This document shows positions 24,962-33,220 of a DNA stretch of 50,229 nucleotides, piece by piece (the stretch's first letter is position 1; each line of letters opens with the position of its first letter). Position numbers and translations under genes: made by a program. The stretch comes from Rhizobium sp. (GTDB lineage Bacteria > Pseudomonadota > Alphaproteobacteria > Rhizobiales > Rhizobiaceae), in assembly GCA_019739215.1 (NCBI GenBank), contig JAHHDR010000043.1, forward strand, positions 1 through 50,229, read 5' to 3'. The notes below the pieces were generated by a model. It saw only the letters and a program-made list of their open reading frames with translations. It did not search any database and was not told where the DNA came from.

Positions 24962-25393
24962 TCAACCCTCTACCGTCAGGCCCATGGCGCGGGCGGAGCC
25001 CTCGATCATGGCCATTGCGCCTTCGATATCGGCGGCATTGAGATCCTTCATCTTGGCTTCGGCGATCGACTGGATCTGAGCCTTGGTGAGCTTGCCAGCG
25101 GAAGCACCCTTGCCCGGAGTCTTGGAGCCGGAGGTGATCTTTGCTTCCTTCTTGAGGAAGTAGCTGACCGGCGGCTGCTTCATCGCGAAGGTGAAGGACT
25201 TGTCCTGATAGTAGGTAATGACGACCGGGATCGGCATACCCTTTTCCATTTCCTGCGTCGCTGCATTGAACGACTTGCAGAATTCCATGATGTTGATGCC
25301 ACGCTGACCAAGCGCCGGTCCGATCGGCGGGGACGGGTTCGCCGATCCAGCCTTGACCTGCAGCTTGAGCTGGCCTGCTATCTTCTTAGCCAT
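24962..25393 (-). CDS. rplK: 50S ribosomal protein L11
   Basis: Component of the GTPase-associated centre and target of thiopeptide antibiotics; also needed for RelA-type stringent control. Intact, 143 residues: MAKKIAGQLKLQVKAGSANP, SPPIGPALGQRGINIMEFCK and PVVITYYQDKSFTFAMKQPP. It is followed almost directly by rplA. Confidence 0.98.
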   Translation of the reverse strand: MAKKIAGQLKLQVKAGSANPSPPIGPALGQRGINIMEFCKSFNAATQEMEKGMPIPVVITYYQDKSFTFAMKQPPVSYFLKKEAKITSGSKTPGKGASAGKLTKAQIQSIAEAKMKDLNAADIEGAMAMIEGSARAMGLTVEG

Positions 25394-25447
25394 TTCTCTG
25401 CCTTTTCAAATCGATCCCTCGCCGCGATGCCGCGCATCGTGGTCCGG

Positions 25448-25582
25448 AACCGGTGAAAGCCGGTTGCCCGGCTCGAATGCCAATGTCTTCACACCGGCGG
25501 CTGCGGTTGCGTGGTGCGGCATTTGACGGGTCCGGCTAAGTCCCATGCCTTCCACGCGGAAATGGCGGCAGATCCTGCCGCC
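25448..25582 (-). other. Two hairpins in the nusG-rplK gap
   Basis: The 197-base gap after nusG has GGCGGCAG-GAT-CTGCCGCC (25564-25582), a perfect 8-pair stem eight bases past the nusG stop, and AACCGG-CTTTCA-CCGGTT (25448-25465), nearer to rplK. The first is followed by ATTTCC on the minus strand, so it is terminator-like with a weak T tract. The second may be part of an rplK leader. No gene is seen. Confidence 0.45.
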
Positions 25583-25590
25583 AAGCCTTG

Positions 25591-26121
25591 TCAGACCTTT
25601 TCGACCTGACTGTATTCAAGCTCCACCGGAGTGGCGCGGCCGAAGATCGACACCTCGACCTTGAGGCGGGAGCGCTCTTCGTCGACATCCTGGACGATGC
25701 CATTGAACGATGCGAACGGGCCATCGGCAACGCGTACCTGCTCGCCGATCTCAAAGGACACCGACGGCTTCGGATGCTCGACGCCGTCCTGCACCTGATT
25801 GAGGATGCGCTCGGCCTCGATATCGGGAATCGGCACAGGCCGGGATTCCGAACCGAGGAAACCCGTCACCTTCGGCGTATTCTTGATCAGGTGATAGGCT
25901 TCGTCCGTCAGGTTGGCCCGCACCATCACATAGCCGGGAAAGAACTTCCGCTCGCTGTCGACCTTGCGGCCGCGGCGGATTTCGACAACCTTCTCGGTCG
26001 GCACCACGATCTTCTCGAACAGATGGCTCAAGCCCTTCTGGCGTGCCTTCTCCTCGATCGACTCGGCAACCTTCTTCTCGAAATTCGAATAAGCGTGGAC
26101 GATGTACCAGCGCGCAGCCAT
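25591..26121 (-). CDS. nusG: Transcription termination/antitermination factor NusG
   Basis: Binds RNA polymerase through its NGN domain and links it to Rho or to S10 on the ribosome through its KOW domain. Intact, 176 residues: AARWYIVHAYSNFEKKVAES, RKVDSERKFFPGYVMVRANL (NGN), VADGPFASFNGIVQDVDEER (KOW). I chose ATG 26119-26121, which gives the family N-terminus, over an upstream start ten codons earlier. It lies 16 bases after secE. Confidence 0.97.
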   Translation of the reverse strand: MAARWYIVHAYSNFEKKVAESIEEKARQKGLSHLFEKIVVPTEKVVEIRRGRKVDSERKFFPGYVMVRANLTDEAYHLIKNTPKVTGFLGSESRPVPIPDIEAERILNQVQDGVEHPKPSVSFEIGEQVRVADGPFASFNGIVQDVDEERSRLKVEVSIFGRATPVELEYSQVEKV

Positions 26122-26137
26122 GTTCGTCTCCGCCCTA

Positions 26138-26338
26138 TCAGAGACCGACATTGAGGATCAGGCCAATCGCCCAACCCATCGCCATGTCGGCCAAGAAGAA
26201 AAATGTAGCAGCCAGACCCGCCATGATGAACACCATCGCGGTGGAGATCATTGTCTCGCGCCGCGTGGGCCAAGTCACTTTTGACGTCTCAGAGCGAACC
26301 TGCTGCAGAAACGTAAACGGATTAGTTTTCGATGCCAT
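26138..26338 (-). CDS. secE: Preprotein translocase subunit SecE
   Basis: Clamp subunit of the SecYEG channel in the inner membrane. A 66-residue protein, MASKTNPFTFLQQVRSETSK, VTWPTRRETMISTAMVFIMA, ending with one membrane helix (GLAATFFFLADMAMGWAIGL). The conserved VTWPxRxE motif in the amphipathic helix is present. Single-helix SecE is normal outside enterobacteria. An upstream in-frame start exists, but ATG 26336-26338 fits the family. Confidence 0.96.
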   Translation of the reverse strand: MASKTNPFTFLQQVRSETSKVTWPTRRETMISTAMVFIMAGLAATFFFLADMAMGWAIGLILNVGL

Positions 26339-26411
26339 TGACTGCTCACGCCATTTCGGCACGCAAAGCTGACACTGCCAGCCCCACGCACCGCGTGTCT
26401 GATTTTTGCCT

Positions 26412-26440
26412 TACATAAACTCCGATTCCCCTTTTCACAA
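26412..26440 (-). promoter_or_regulatory. Candidate promoter of secE-nusG
   Basis: On the minus strand TTGTGA (26435-26440), 17 bases, TATGTA (26412-26417), about 75 bases before the secE start and after tRNA-Trp. Both boxes are close to the sigma70 consensus with ideal spacing. It would drive secE-nusG independently of the tRNA. Confidence 0.55.
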
Positions 26441-26512
26441 GAGCAAACGAAGCTTTTTTCCATTGCCTGAGGCCGAGCGGAAACCGATTGGCCCTAAACA
26501 GGTGGAGACGAA

Positions 26513-26588
<76 letters not shown>

Positions 26589-26722
26589 TCGCCGACCATC
26601 CGGACCACCATGACGCGGACCCGAACAGCAATTCTTCGCGCTTGTTATTCAATCCGTCCGGAAAAGACAAGCATCTTTTGGCAAGAAAATGACCATCCCG
26701 TTCGTCGCCGAAGCGGGACGTT

Positions 26723-27854
26723 TTACGTCAGGTCGTCGGTCACCGCATCCGCCTTGCCGCTGATACGGTGCGCCAGCGCGGCTTCCATGAACTGACTGAT
26801 GTCGCCGTCAAGCACGTCTGACGGAGCCGAGCTTTCCACGCCGGTGCGCAGGTCCTTCACCATCTGGTACGGCTGCATCACGTAGGAGCGGATCTGGTGG
26901 CCCCAGCCGATATCCGTCTTCGAGGCGGCCTCGGCATTGGCGGCTGCTTCCCGCTTCTCGAGTTCGGCTTCATAGAGCCTCGAACGCAGCATTTCCCAGG
27001 CCTTGGCCTTGTTCTTGTGCTGCGACCGCTCCTGCTGGCACGCCACGGCGATGCCGGTGGGGATATGGGTGATGCGGACGGCCGAATCGGTCGTGTTGAT
27101 ATGCTGGCCGCCCGAACCGGACGCACGATAGGTATCGATCCGGCAGTCGCTCTCGTTGATCTCGATGTTGATCGAGTCGTCGACGACGGGATAGACCCAG
27201 ATCGACGAGAATGACGTATGCCGCCGCGCGTTGGAATCGTAGGGCGAGATGCGGACAAGCCGATGCACGCCCGACTCGGTCTTCAGCCAGCCATAGGCAT
27301 TGTGGCCTTTGACCTGGATCGTCGCTGACTTGATGCCGGCTTCTTCGCCGTCATGCATTTCCAGCACCTCGACCTTGTAGCCCTGGCGCTCGGCCCAGCG
27401 GGTATACATGCGCAGCAGCATGTTGGCCCAGTCCTGACTTTCCGTGCCGCCGGCACCCGAGTGGACTTCGAGATAGGTGTCGTTGCCATCGGCCTCGCCC
27501 GAGAGCATGGCTTCGACCTGCTGCCGGCTCACTTCCGCCAGCATGGTCTTGAGCGATGCCTCCGCGACCTGGATGATCTCCTGGTCGCCTTCCATCTCGC
27601 CCAGTTCGATGAGGTCGATATTTTCCTGCAGTTCCGCCTCGAACTTGCGCACGCCGGCAATGCCGTCGTCGAGCTGCTGGCGTTCGCGCATCAGTTTCTG
27701 CGCTTCCTGCGGATCGTTCCAGAGCGTCGGGTCTTCGGACTTGTTGTTGAGCCAGTCCAGGCGCCTTACAGCCTGATCCCAGTCAAAGATGCCTCCTCAG
27801 CAGGGTTACGCCCTGCTTGATTTCATCGACCACGTTCACGATTTCGTTGCGCAT
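26723..27854 (-). CDS. prfB: Peptide chain release factor 2, with programmed +1 frameshift
   Basis: Recognises UAA and UGA and triggers peptide release. The first frame reads MRNEIVNVVDEIKQGVTLLR, RHL and meets an in-frame TGA (27783-27785). Slipping +1 at CTT TGA C gives DWDQAVRRLDWLNNKSEDPT and joins the main frame (MRERQQLDDGIAGV and on), 376 residues in all. The main frame has SGSGGQHINTTDSAVRITHI, the GGQ peptidyl-hydrolysis motif. Rhizobial RF2 normally has this form. It is on the same strand as amiC, mrcA and the MntA/HepT pair upstream. Confidence 0.96.
27783..27800 (-). promoter_or_regulatory. prfB programmed frameshift signal
   Basis: On the minus strand AGGAGG (27792-27797), three bases (CAT), then CTT TGA C. 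The Shine-Dalgarno-like AGGAGG in front of a slippery CTT at a TGA stop is the known RF2 autoregulation signal: low RF2 makes the ribosome pause on UGA and slip +1. This is the one frame break in the window that is genuine. Confidence 0.95.
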
Positions 27855-27932
27855 TCTGCCATTCCATTTGGAAACCGGCCCGTCAATAGGATCAGAAATT
27901 CGGGATGTAAAGGATTTCTCGCCCGTGAACCG

Positions 27933-28268
27933 CTATTTGCCGAACAGCGGCGACATCTTGCGCGCCAAGTCTGGCAGTGAAACACTCGACGTTATCCAAA
28001 GGATGTCGTTGTCCAGATCGAAGTAGGCGTGAATCAGCCGGTTCCGCATCGCAATGATCAGACTCCACGGTATTTCAGGATGGTCGTCTCGGAAACCTTG
28101 GCTCAGCCTTGATGCAGCCTCTCCGACAATCTCAATCGCCCGCACCAGCGCGAATTGAAGTTGCTCGTCGCTATCCAGGTCTTCTCTGCTGCGACCTTGC
28201 AGAAACTTCTCAGCCGACCGCATTGCGTCGCGGATATGCCGCAGGCGAACGGCGTCATCAAGCGGCAT
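27933..28268 (-). CDS. hepT: HepT-family RNase toxin (DUF86)
   Basis: Toxin of the MntA/HepT system. HepT proteins carry the HEPN catalytic motif R-X4-H-X-Y and cleave RNA, in known cases tRNA. Here the product is 111 residues starting MPLDDAVRLRHIRDAMRSAE, with RNRLIHAYFDLDNDILW containing an exact RX4HXY (R, NRLI, H, A, Y). ATG 28266-28268 overlaps the end of mntA by 11 bases, so the two are translationally coupled. It lies between mrcA and prfB on the same strand. The frame is intact and the motif complete, so it should be active. Confidence 0.9.
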   Translation of the reverse strand: MPLDDAVRLRHIRDAMRSAEKFLQGRSREDLDSDEQLQFALVRAIEIVGEAASRLSQGFRDDHPEIPWSLIIAMRNRLIHAYFDLDNDILWITSSVSLPDLARKMSPLFGK

Positions 28269-28554
28269 ACTGCAGAACCGCGCTCGCCAGGACTTCGTCT
28301 CGAAAATAACGACTGAGATCATTGGCGGTACGAAGGTCGACCTTCCTCCCACCGATGAGTTCCGAAAGCTCGATCTCCATGCGCACCATATCAAGCAGAG
28401 AGGGCGTCGCCGTTTCGTCAAATGCTACGAGGATATCGACGTCGCTGTCTGGCGTCGCCGTACCCTTCAACGTAGACCCGAAGAGAGAGAGGCTTTTGAC
28501 GCCGTTCCTCTTGCAGAACTCTTCAAGTGCTGTGTGGTCCTCGAATACCTGCAT
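28258..28554 (-). CDS. mntA: MntA-family nucleotidyltransferase antitoxin
   Basis: Minimal nucleotidyltransferase that, in characterised systems, neutralises HepT by adding AMP units to the tyrosine of its RX4HXY motif. The product is 98 residues: MQVFEDHTALEEFCKRNGVK, then LSLFGSTLKGTATPDSDVDI, an exact GS-X10-DXD nucleotidyltransferase motif, and RKVDLRTANDLSRYFRDEVL. ATG 28552-28554 has GGAGAG upstream. An earlier in-frame ATG seven codons up is less likely. Antitoxin before toxin with overlap is the usual order. Confidence 0.9.
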   Translation of the reverse strand: MQVFEDHTALEEFCKRNGVKSLSLFGSTLKGTATPDSDVDILVAFDETATPSLLDMVRMEIELSELIGGRKVDLRTANDLSRYFRDEVLASAVLQYAA

Positions 28555-28626
28555 GAAACACTCTCTCCATCGCAAGTCGGCGAGCAGGACAGTATCAAAC
28601 GGATCGGAGAATTGCGAGCGAGCAGA

Positions 28627-31080
28627 TCAGAACAGCCCGCCCTGCCCGCCCTCGACGGCTTCCTTCGCCTGCTGCGACGAGTTGAGGATTTCCTCCGGAG
28701 AGGCGAATTCCTCGCCGCCGATCACTGAGAACACGTCCGCCGGACCGGTGCCTGGCTTGAAGGCTTCCATGATCGTTCCGCCCTCGCCGTCGAAGGATTG
28801 CATGCCGGTCTGGCGATTGACCGCGATCAGTTTCATGCCCTCCGGCAGGATGAACTTCGCCGGCTTCTGGTCCTTGAGCGCCGCCTGCATGAATTCGTTG
28901 AACAGCGGAGCGGCCAGCGAGCCGCCGGTGGCGCCGCGCCCAAGCGGCTTGGGATCGTCCATGCCGATATAGAGGCCGGCGACGAGGTTGGGCGTGTAGC
29001 CGACGAACCAGGTATCCTTCTCGTCATTGGTGGTGCCGGTCTTGCCGGCGACATCGCTTTCGAGCTTGATCTTGCCCGCGGCCGTGCCGCGCGTGATCAC
29101 GCCCTGCATCATCGACGTGATCTGGTAGGCCGTCATCGGATCGAGCACCTGTTCGCGATTGTCCACGACTTCCGGTTCGTCCTGCTCGGTCCATTCATCG
29201 GCGTTGCAGGCCTGGCAGATGCTTTCCTCGTGCTTGAAGATCGTCTTGCCGTAGCGGTCCTGGATTCGGTCGATCAGGGTCGGCTTGATCTGCTTGCCGC
29301 CGTTGGCGAGCACCGAATAGGCCGACACCATCCGCAGCACCGTCGTCTCGCCCGAGCCGAGAGACATCGAAAGCAGCGGCATCATCTTGTCGTAGATCCC
29401 GAAGCGCTCGGCATATTCGGCCACGACATTCATGCCCATGTCGTTGGCGAGGCGCACGGTCATCAGGTTGCGCGATTTCTCGATGCCAAGTCGCAGCGTG
29501 GATGGGCCAGCCGCGCCGCCGCCATAGTTCTGCGGCCTCCAGACCGTGCCGCCAGAGACGATCTCGATCGGGGCATCCAGCACGACCGACGCCGGCGTAT
29601 AGCCGTTGTCGAGCGCTGCGGCATACACGAACGGTTTGAACGAGGATCCCGGCTGGCGCATCGCCTGGGTCGCGCGGTTGAACTCCGATTGACTGTATGA
29701 GAACCCGCCCACCATCGCCAGCACACGGCCGGTATGCGGGTCCATCGCCACAAACCCGCCCTGCACCTTGGGCGGCTGGCGAAGGCGAAAGGTTCCCGCC
29801 TCGTCCGCGATCGGCTCGACATAGACGACATCGCCGGTATTGAGCACACCGGTCGGATTTTTCGCGGATTTGCGGTCAGGCGAGGCCGACCGATAGGCCC
29901 ATTTCATCGCCTTGGCAGGAATACGCCCGGTCTCCCGCGCTGCGTCTGTCTTGCCTGCGGCATCGACCGGAGAGCGGATGCCGATATCGACGCCCTCCTC
30001 GTCGGTGGAGAGCACGACGGCCAGTTTCCATTCCGGCATGTCGGCCAGCGGCTGGATCTTGGACAGGGGCACACCCCAGTCCGACCCTGTGTCGATGGTC
30101 GAAATCAGGCCATGGAAGCCACGGGTCTCGTCATAGCTTATCAGGCCGTCCTGCAACGCCTTGCGCGCGAAGCGCTGTAGCGCCGGGTTGAGCGACGTGC
30201 GAACGGACAGCCCGCCCTCGCTTAGGGTTTCCGCGCCATATTTCTCGACGATCTGACGACGCACTTCGCTGGCGAAATATTCCGAGGCAAACAGGTAGGA
30301 ATTGGATTTCTTCGGATTGACGCCGAGATCTGATTTCTTGGCCTTGTCGCCATCTTCCTGCGTCACGTAGCCATTTTCGACCATCCGGTCCACGACCCAG
30401 TTGCGCCGTTCGAGCGCTGCGTCCCGATTGCGGAAGGGATTGTAGTTCGACGGCGCCTTCGGCAGTGCCGCCAGATAGGCTGCCTCGGAAATGGTCAGTT
30501 CCGTCACCGGCTTGTTGAAATAGGTCAGCGATGCGCTGGCGATGCCATAGGAATTGAGGCCAAAGAAAATCTCGTTGAGATAGAGTTCGAGAATCCGGTC
30601 CTTGGAATAGGCCTGCTCGATCCGGAAGGCGAGAATCGCCTCCTTGACCTTGCGGTCGATGGTCTGATCGGACGAAAGCAGGAAGTTTTTCGCAACCTGT
30701 TGCGTGATCGTCGAGGCACCCACGGGCCGGCGGCCCGAACCCATGTTCTGCACATTGGTCGCGATGGCACGGATGAGGCCTTGGAAGTCCACGCCCGGGT
30801 GCTGGTAGAAGTTCTTGTCTTCGGCAGACAGGAAGGCCGCCTTGACCCGATCCGGAATGGTCTGGATCGGCAGGTAGAGCCTGCGCTCCTTCGCATACTC
30901 CGCCATCAGCGATCCGTCATCGGCATGCACGCGCGTCATGACCGGGGGAGAGTAGCGCTCCAGCACCTGGTAGTCCGGCAGGTCGCGTGTCACCTCATCA
31001 AGATAGGCGGACACGACCAGTGCTACGCCGAGATAGAGCACGGTTCCCAAACCGAAGAAGTAGCCGATCAGTCTTATCAT
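28627..31080 (-). CDS. mrcA: Penicillin-binding protein 1A (bifunctional transglycosylase/transpeptidase)
   Basis: Polymerises and crosslinks peptidoglycan at the inner membrane. Intact, 817 residues. An N-terminal membrane anchor (LIGYFFGLGTVLYLGVALVV) is followed by the GT51 domain with AFLSAEDKNFYQHPGVDFQG (catalytic Glu near 87) and the RKVKEAILAFRIEQAYSKDR motif. The transpeptidase domain has SSFK (Ser near 479), SRN, and the KTG box in GKTGTTNDEKDTWFVGYTPN. A linker (about 300-430) fits the OB-like insert of PBP1A. The family is a beta-lactam target. Its neighbour amiC cleaves the product. Confidence 0.96.
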   Translation of the reverse strand: MIRLIGYFFGLGTVLYLGVALVVSAYLDEVTRDLPDYQVLERYSPPVMTRVHADDGSLMAEYAKERRLYLPIQTIPDRVKAAFLSAEDKNFYQHPGVDFQGLIRAIATNVQNMGSGRRPVGASTITQQVAKNFLLSSDQTIDRKVKEAILAFRIEQAYSKDRILELYLNEIFFGLNSYGIASASLTYFNKPVTELTISEAAYLAALPKAPSNYNPFRNRDAALERRNWVVDRMVENGYVTQEDGDKAKKSDLGVNPKKSNSYLFASEYFASEVRRQIVEKYGAETLSEGGLSVRTSLNPALQRFARKALQDGLISYDETRGFHGLISTIDTGSDWGVPLSKIQPLADMPEWKLAVVLSTDEEGVDIGIRSPVDAAGKTDAARETGRIPAKAMKWAYRSASPDRKSAKNPTGVLNTGDVVYVEPIADEAGTFRLRQPPKVQGGFVAMDPHTGRVLAMVGGFSYSQSEFNRATQAMRQPGSSFKPFVYAAALDNGYTPASVVLDAPIEIVSGGTVWRPQNYGGGAAGPSTLRLGIEKSRNLMTVRLANDMGMNVVAEYAERFGIYDKMMPLLSMSLGSGETTVLRMVSAYSVLANGGKQIKPTLIDRIQDRYGKTIFKHEESICQACNADEWTEQDEPEVVDNREQVLDPMTAYQITSMMQGVITRGTAAGKIKLESDVAGKTGTTNDEKDTWFVGYTPNLVAGLYIGMDDPKPLGRGATGGSLAAPLFNEFMQAALKDQKPAKFILPEGMKLIAVNRQTGMQSFDGEGGTIMEAFKPGTGPADVFSVIGGEEFASPEEILNSSQQAKEAVEGGQGGLF

Positions 31081-31244
31081 GTATCTCTTCCGCGGGAGCT
31101 GCCCGCCGCTGCCTTTGGAGCCGGATTCGACCTATACCGAATTTGCGCTTCGCGTGATACGTCCATACCGGCGCGAATGTGAGGAAAATAGGGCCGCATC
31201 GTAGCATTGCCGCCACAGCCTGCGTCAAAGCGCAACGCCAGAAT

Positions 31245-32480
31245 TCAGCCGCCGCGCGCGATTCCCGAACTGTCCATATATCGTCCGACCGCCGTCGTCA
31301 GCAGGTCGGCAACCTTGGCGCGCCATGCCTCGTCGGTCAGCAGTGCCTCGTCCCTGGGATTGGAGAGAAAACCGAGTTCCAGCAGCACCGAAGGCACGTC
31401 CGGCGCTTGAAGCACCCGGAATCCGGCATGACGTAGCGGGTTGTTGATCAGGCCGATCTGCCCCTCGAAGGACTCCAGTACAGTCTCCGCCATCCGGATC
31501 GAAAAGGCCTGCGTCTCGCGGCGTGTCAGGTCGAGCAGGATGTCCGTCACCTCCGAAGACTCCGCTTCGATCTTGATTCCTGCGATGTCGTCCGACAAGT
31601 TCTCGCGCTCGGCCAGGCTCGCGGCAAGCGCATCGGAGGCCTTGTCCGAAATCGTGTAGATCGTCGCGCCGCGGATGTCCTTCTGCCGCAGAGTGTCGGC
31701 ATGAAGCGAGACGAAGAGTTGCGCGCCGCGCTGCCGGGCGATCACCACCCGCTCGGACAGGGAAATGAATTCGTCCTTGTCGCGCACGAGGAAGGCAGAG
31801 ATGCCTTTCTCCCTGTTCAATCGTTCGACGAGAATCTTGGCGAATTCGAGTGTGATGACCTTTTCGTCAACCTCGGTGACGGTGCCTTTTGCGCCGGCAT
31901 CTATTCCCCCGTGGCCGGCGTCGATCGCCACCACGAAGCCGCTCGCCGCCGGCACGTCGGGGGCCGTGTTCAGCCTGTCGGTCTTGCCGCCGGCGATCTT
32001 TTCCGAGCCCGTCCACTTCTGCTTGTTGAGGAGTTCGACGAAGGCCTCCGTCGTCACGACCTCGCAGTCGAGCACCAGCCGGAATCCGGCGCCCTGGTCA
32101 TTCTCGCGCACCTCCGCAAGCACGGCGCGCACCGGACGCTTGACCGTCATGACGATCCGCGATGCGCCCTCGCCCATTCGACCATAGCGAATCGCGCCGA
32201 ACAGACCGGTCGCCGCAAGATCGGCCGGCTTGAACCCGAAATCGGTGTCTGGCAGGTCAATGATAAGACGGTTGGGGTCGGCCGTGTAGTGCAGCGAGAA
32301 TTCCGGCTTGCGGTCGAAGTCGATGACGACCCGCGTCCGTGCATCGTCGCCGGCAATGCGGGCGGCGTAGGCGATGAGGGGCTTTCCCTCCTCCTGCGCC
32401 AGGGAAACCGTTGGAGATGCGGAGCCGCCCAAGAACGCGGCCACCAGGAGCAGCAACACGCCGAACGACCGGCGAAGCAT
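31245..32480 (-). CDS. amiC: N-acetylmuramoyl-L-alanine amidase with AMIN domain
   Basis: Periplasmic zinc enzyme that cleaves the bond between MurNAc and L-Ala during cell separation. A signal sequence (MLRRSFGVLLLLVAAFLGG) is followed by an AMIN domain (about 35-140) and an Amidase_3 domain. The zinc and catalytic residues are visible in VVAIDAGHGGIDAGAKG, VITLEFAKILVERL, VSLHADTLRQKDIRGATIYT and VPSVLLELGFLSN. RRSF in the signal is Tat-like, as in some AmiA/AmiC proteins; that is inference. An in-frame GTG at 32555 would add 25 residues in front of the signal, so I prefer ATG 32478-32480, which gives 411 residues. Confidence 0.93.
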   Translation of the reverse strand: MLRRSFGVLLLLVAAFLGGSASPTVSLAQEEGKPLIAYAARIAGDDARTRVVIDFDRKPEFSLHYTADPNRLIIDLPDTDFGFKPADLAATGLFGAIRYGRMGEGASRIVMTVKRPVRAVLAEVRENDQGAGFRLVLDCEVVTTEAFVELLNKQKWTGSEKIAGGKTDRLNTAPDVPAASGFVVAIDAGHGGIDAGAKGTVTEVDEKVITLEFAKILVERLNREKGISAFLVRDKDEFISLSERVVIARQRGAQLFVSLHADTLRQKDIRGATIYTISDKASDALAASLAERENLSDDIAGIKIEAESSEVTDILLDLTRRETQAFSIRMAETVLESFEGQIGLINNPLRHAGFRVLQAPDVPSVLLELGFLSNPRDEALLTDEAWRAKVADLLTTAVGRYMDSSGIARGG

Positions 32481-32555
32481 GTCACGTCGCTGCCGCGCAT
32501 TTTCTGAGTTTGCCGCCACCTCGCCTCCGCTGTCGGGTCCGTCTGGTCCATTCAC

Positions 32556-33220
32556 TGATGATTGCGCTCATTTTCGGGCGACCGGGTTTCATCCAAGCAT
32601 GCCCCACCGGAGAGGCTCAACATGATTCGACGCCACGATGGCAAGTCCTGTCGCAAAACACGCGCAAGCTCGGATGACGCTCCTATGAAAATCAATGACT
32701 TCCCCGGTCCGGCCCAACCACTTGATCAACAATGTGACGGATTTGCGTCACCTCTTGATATTCGACAGGATAAACCATAGAAGGAAATCGAGGTGAAAGG
32801 CGAAGACGGGATTAGAGTCGCTAGGAGCCGCCATCTGCAACTTGAGATTGGCGCCATGTTTGCGACATCATCTGCCGTCGGCACGTGCTCACCCCACGCT
32901 TTCTCCGTCATGAGGCCCGGCCTTGTGGCTCTAGACCTGGCGGCTTGCCGCCGATCGCCCGAAACCGGGCAAATTCATTGGATCCCTCGGGATCTTGGAC
33001 ATTGGCTTTCTCGCTGGTACAGGGCGTTGTCACAGGAAATTTCGTTAGTCGCGGCATTGAAGGAACGGACCGGTGATCCGGGTTCCCGCCGCGTTCTGCG
33101 TGATATCGGACTGCTCTCCACGAGACCTGAAATAATCGGTCATACCCGCCTGCGCTCCCGGCTTCATCCCCAGGATGAAGCGCGATTGTCACGCGCCTAT
33201 GGCCGAGGAGCAGAATTTAC
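32556..33220 (+). promoter_or_regulatory. Long divergent region with rne leader, dyad and hairpin
   Basis: These 665 bases between divergent amiC and rne hold no convincing gene. Visible elements are a GTGACG-N6-CGTCAC dyad (32734-32751), a candidate promoter (TTGATA 32755-32760, 17 bases, TAGAAG 32778-32783), and a perfect 9-pair hairpin GCTTCATCC-CCA-GGATGAAGC (33161-33181) that ends 39 bases before the rne ATG. If the promoter is right, the rne leader is about 430 bases. RNase E in other bacteria regulates itself through a long 5' leader, and I infer the same here. Confidence 0.5.

Noticed and set aside
32793..33220. Open frame in the rne leader whose product contains RRVLRDIGLLS, faintly like the end of DUF1127 proteins
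   Set aside because: The similarity is only a few residues, the frame runs into the rne coding region out of phase, and there is no ribosome-binding site. I keep the region as leader.
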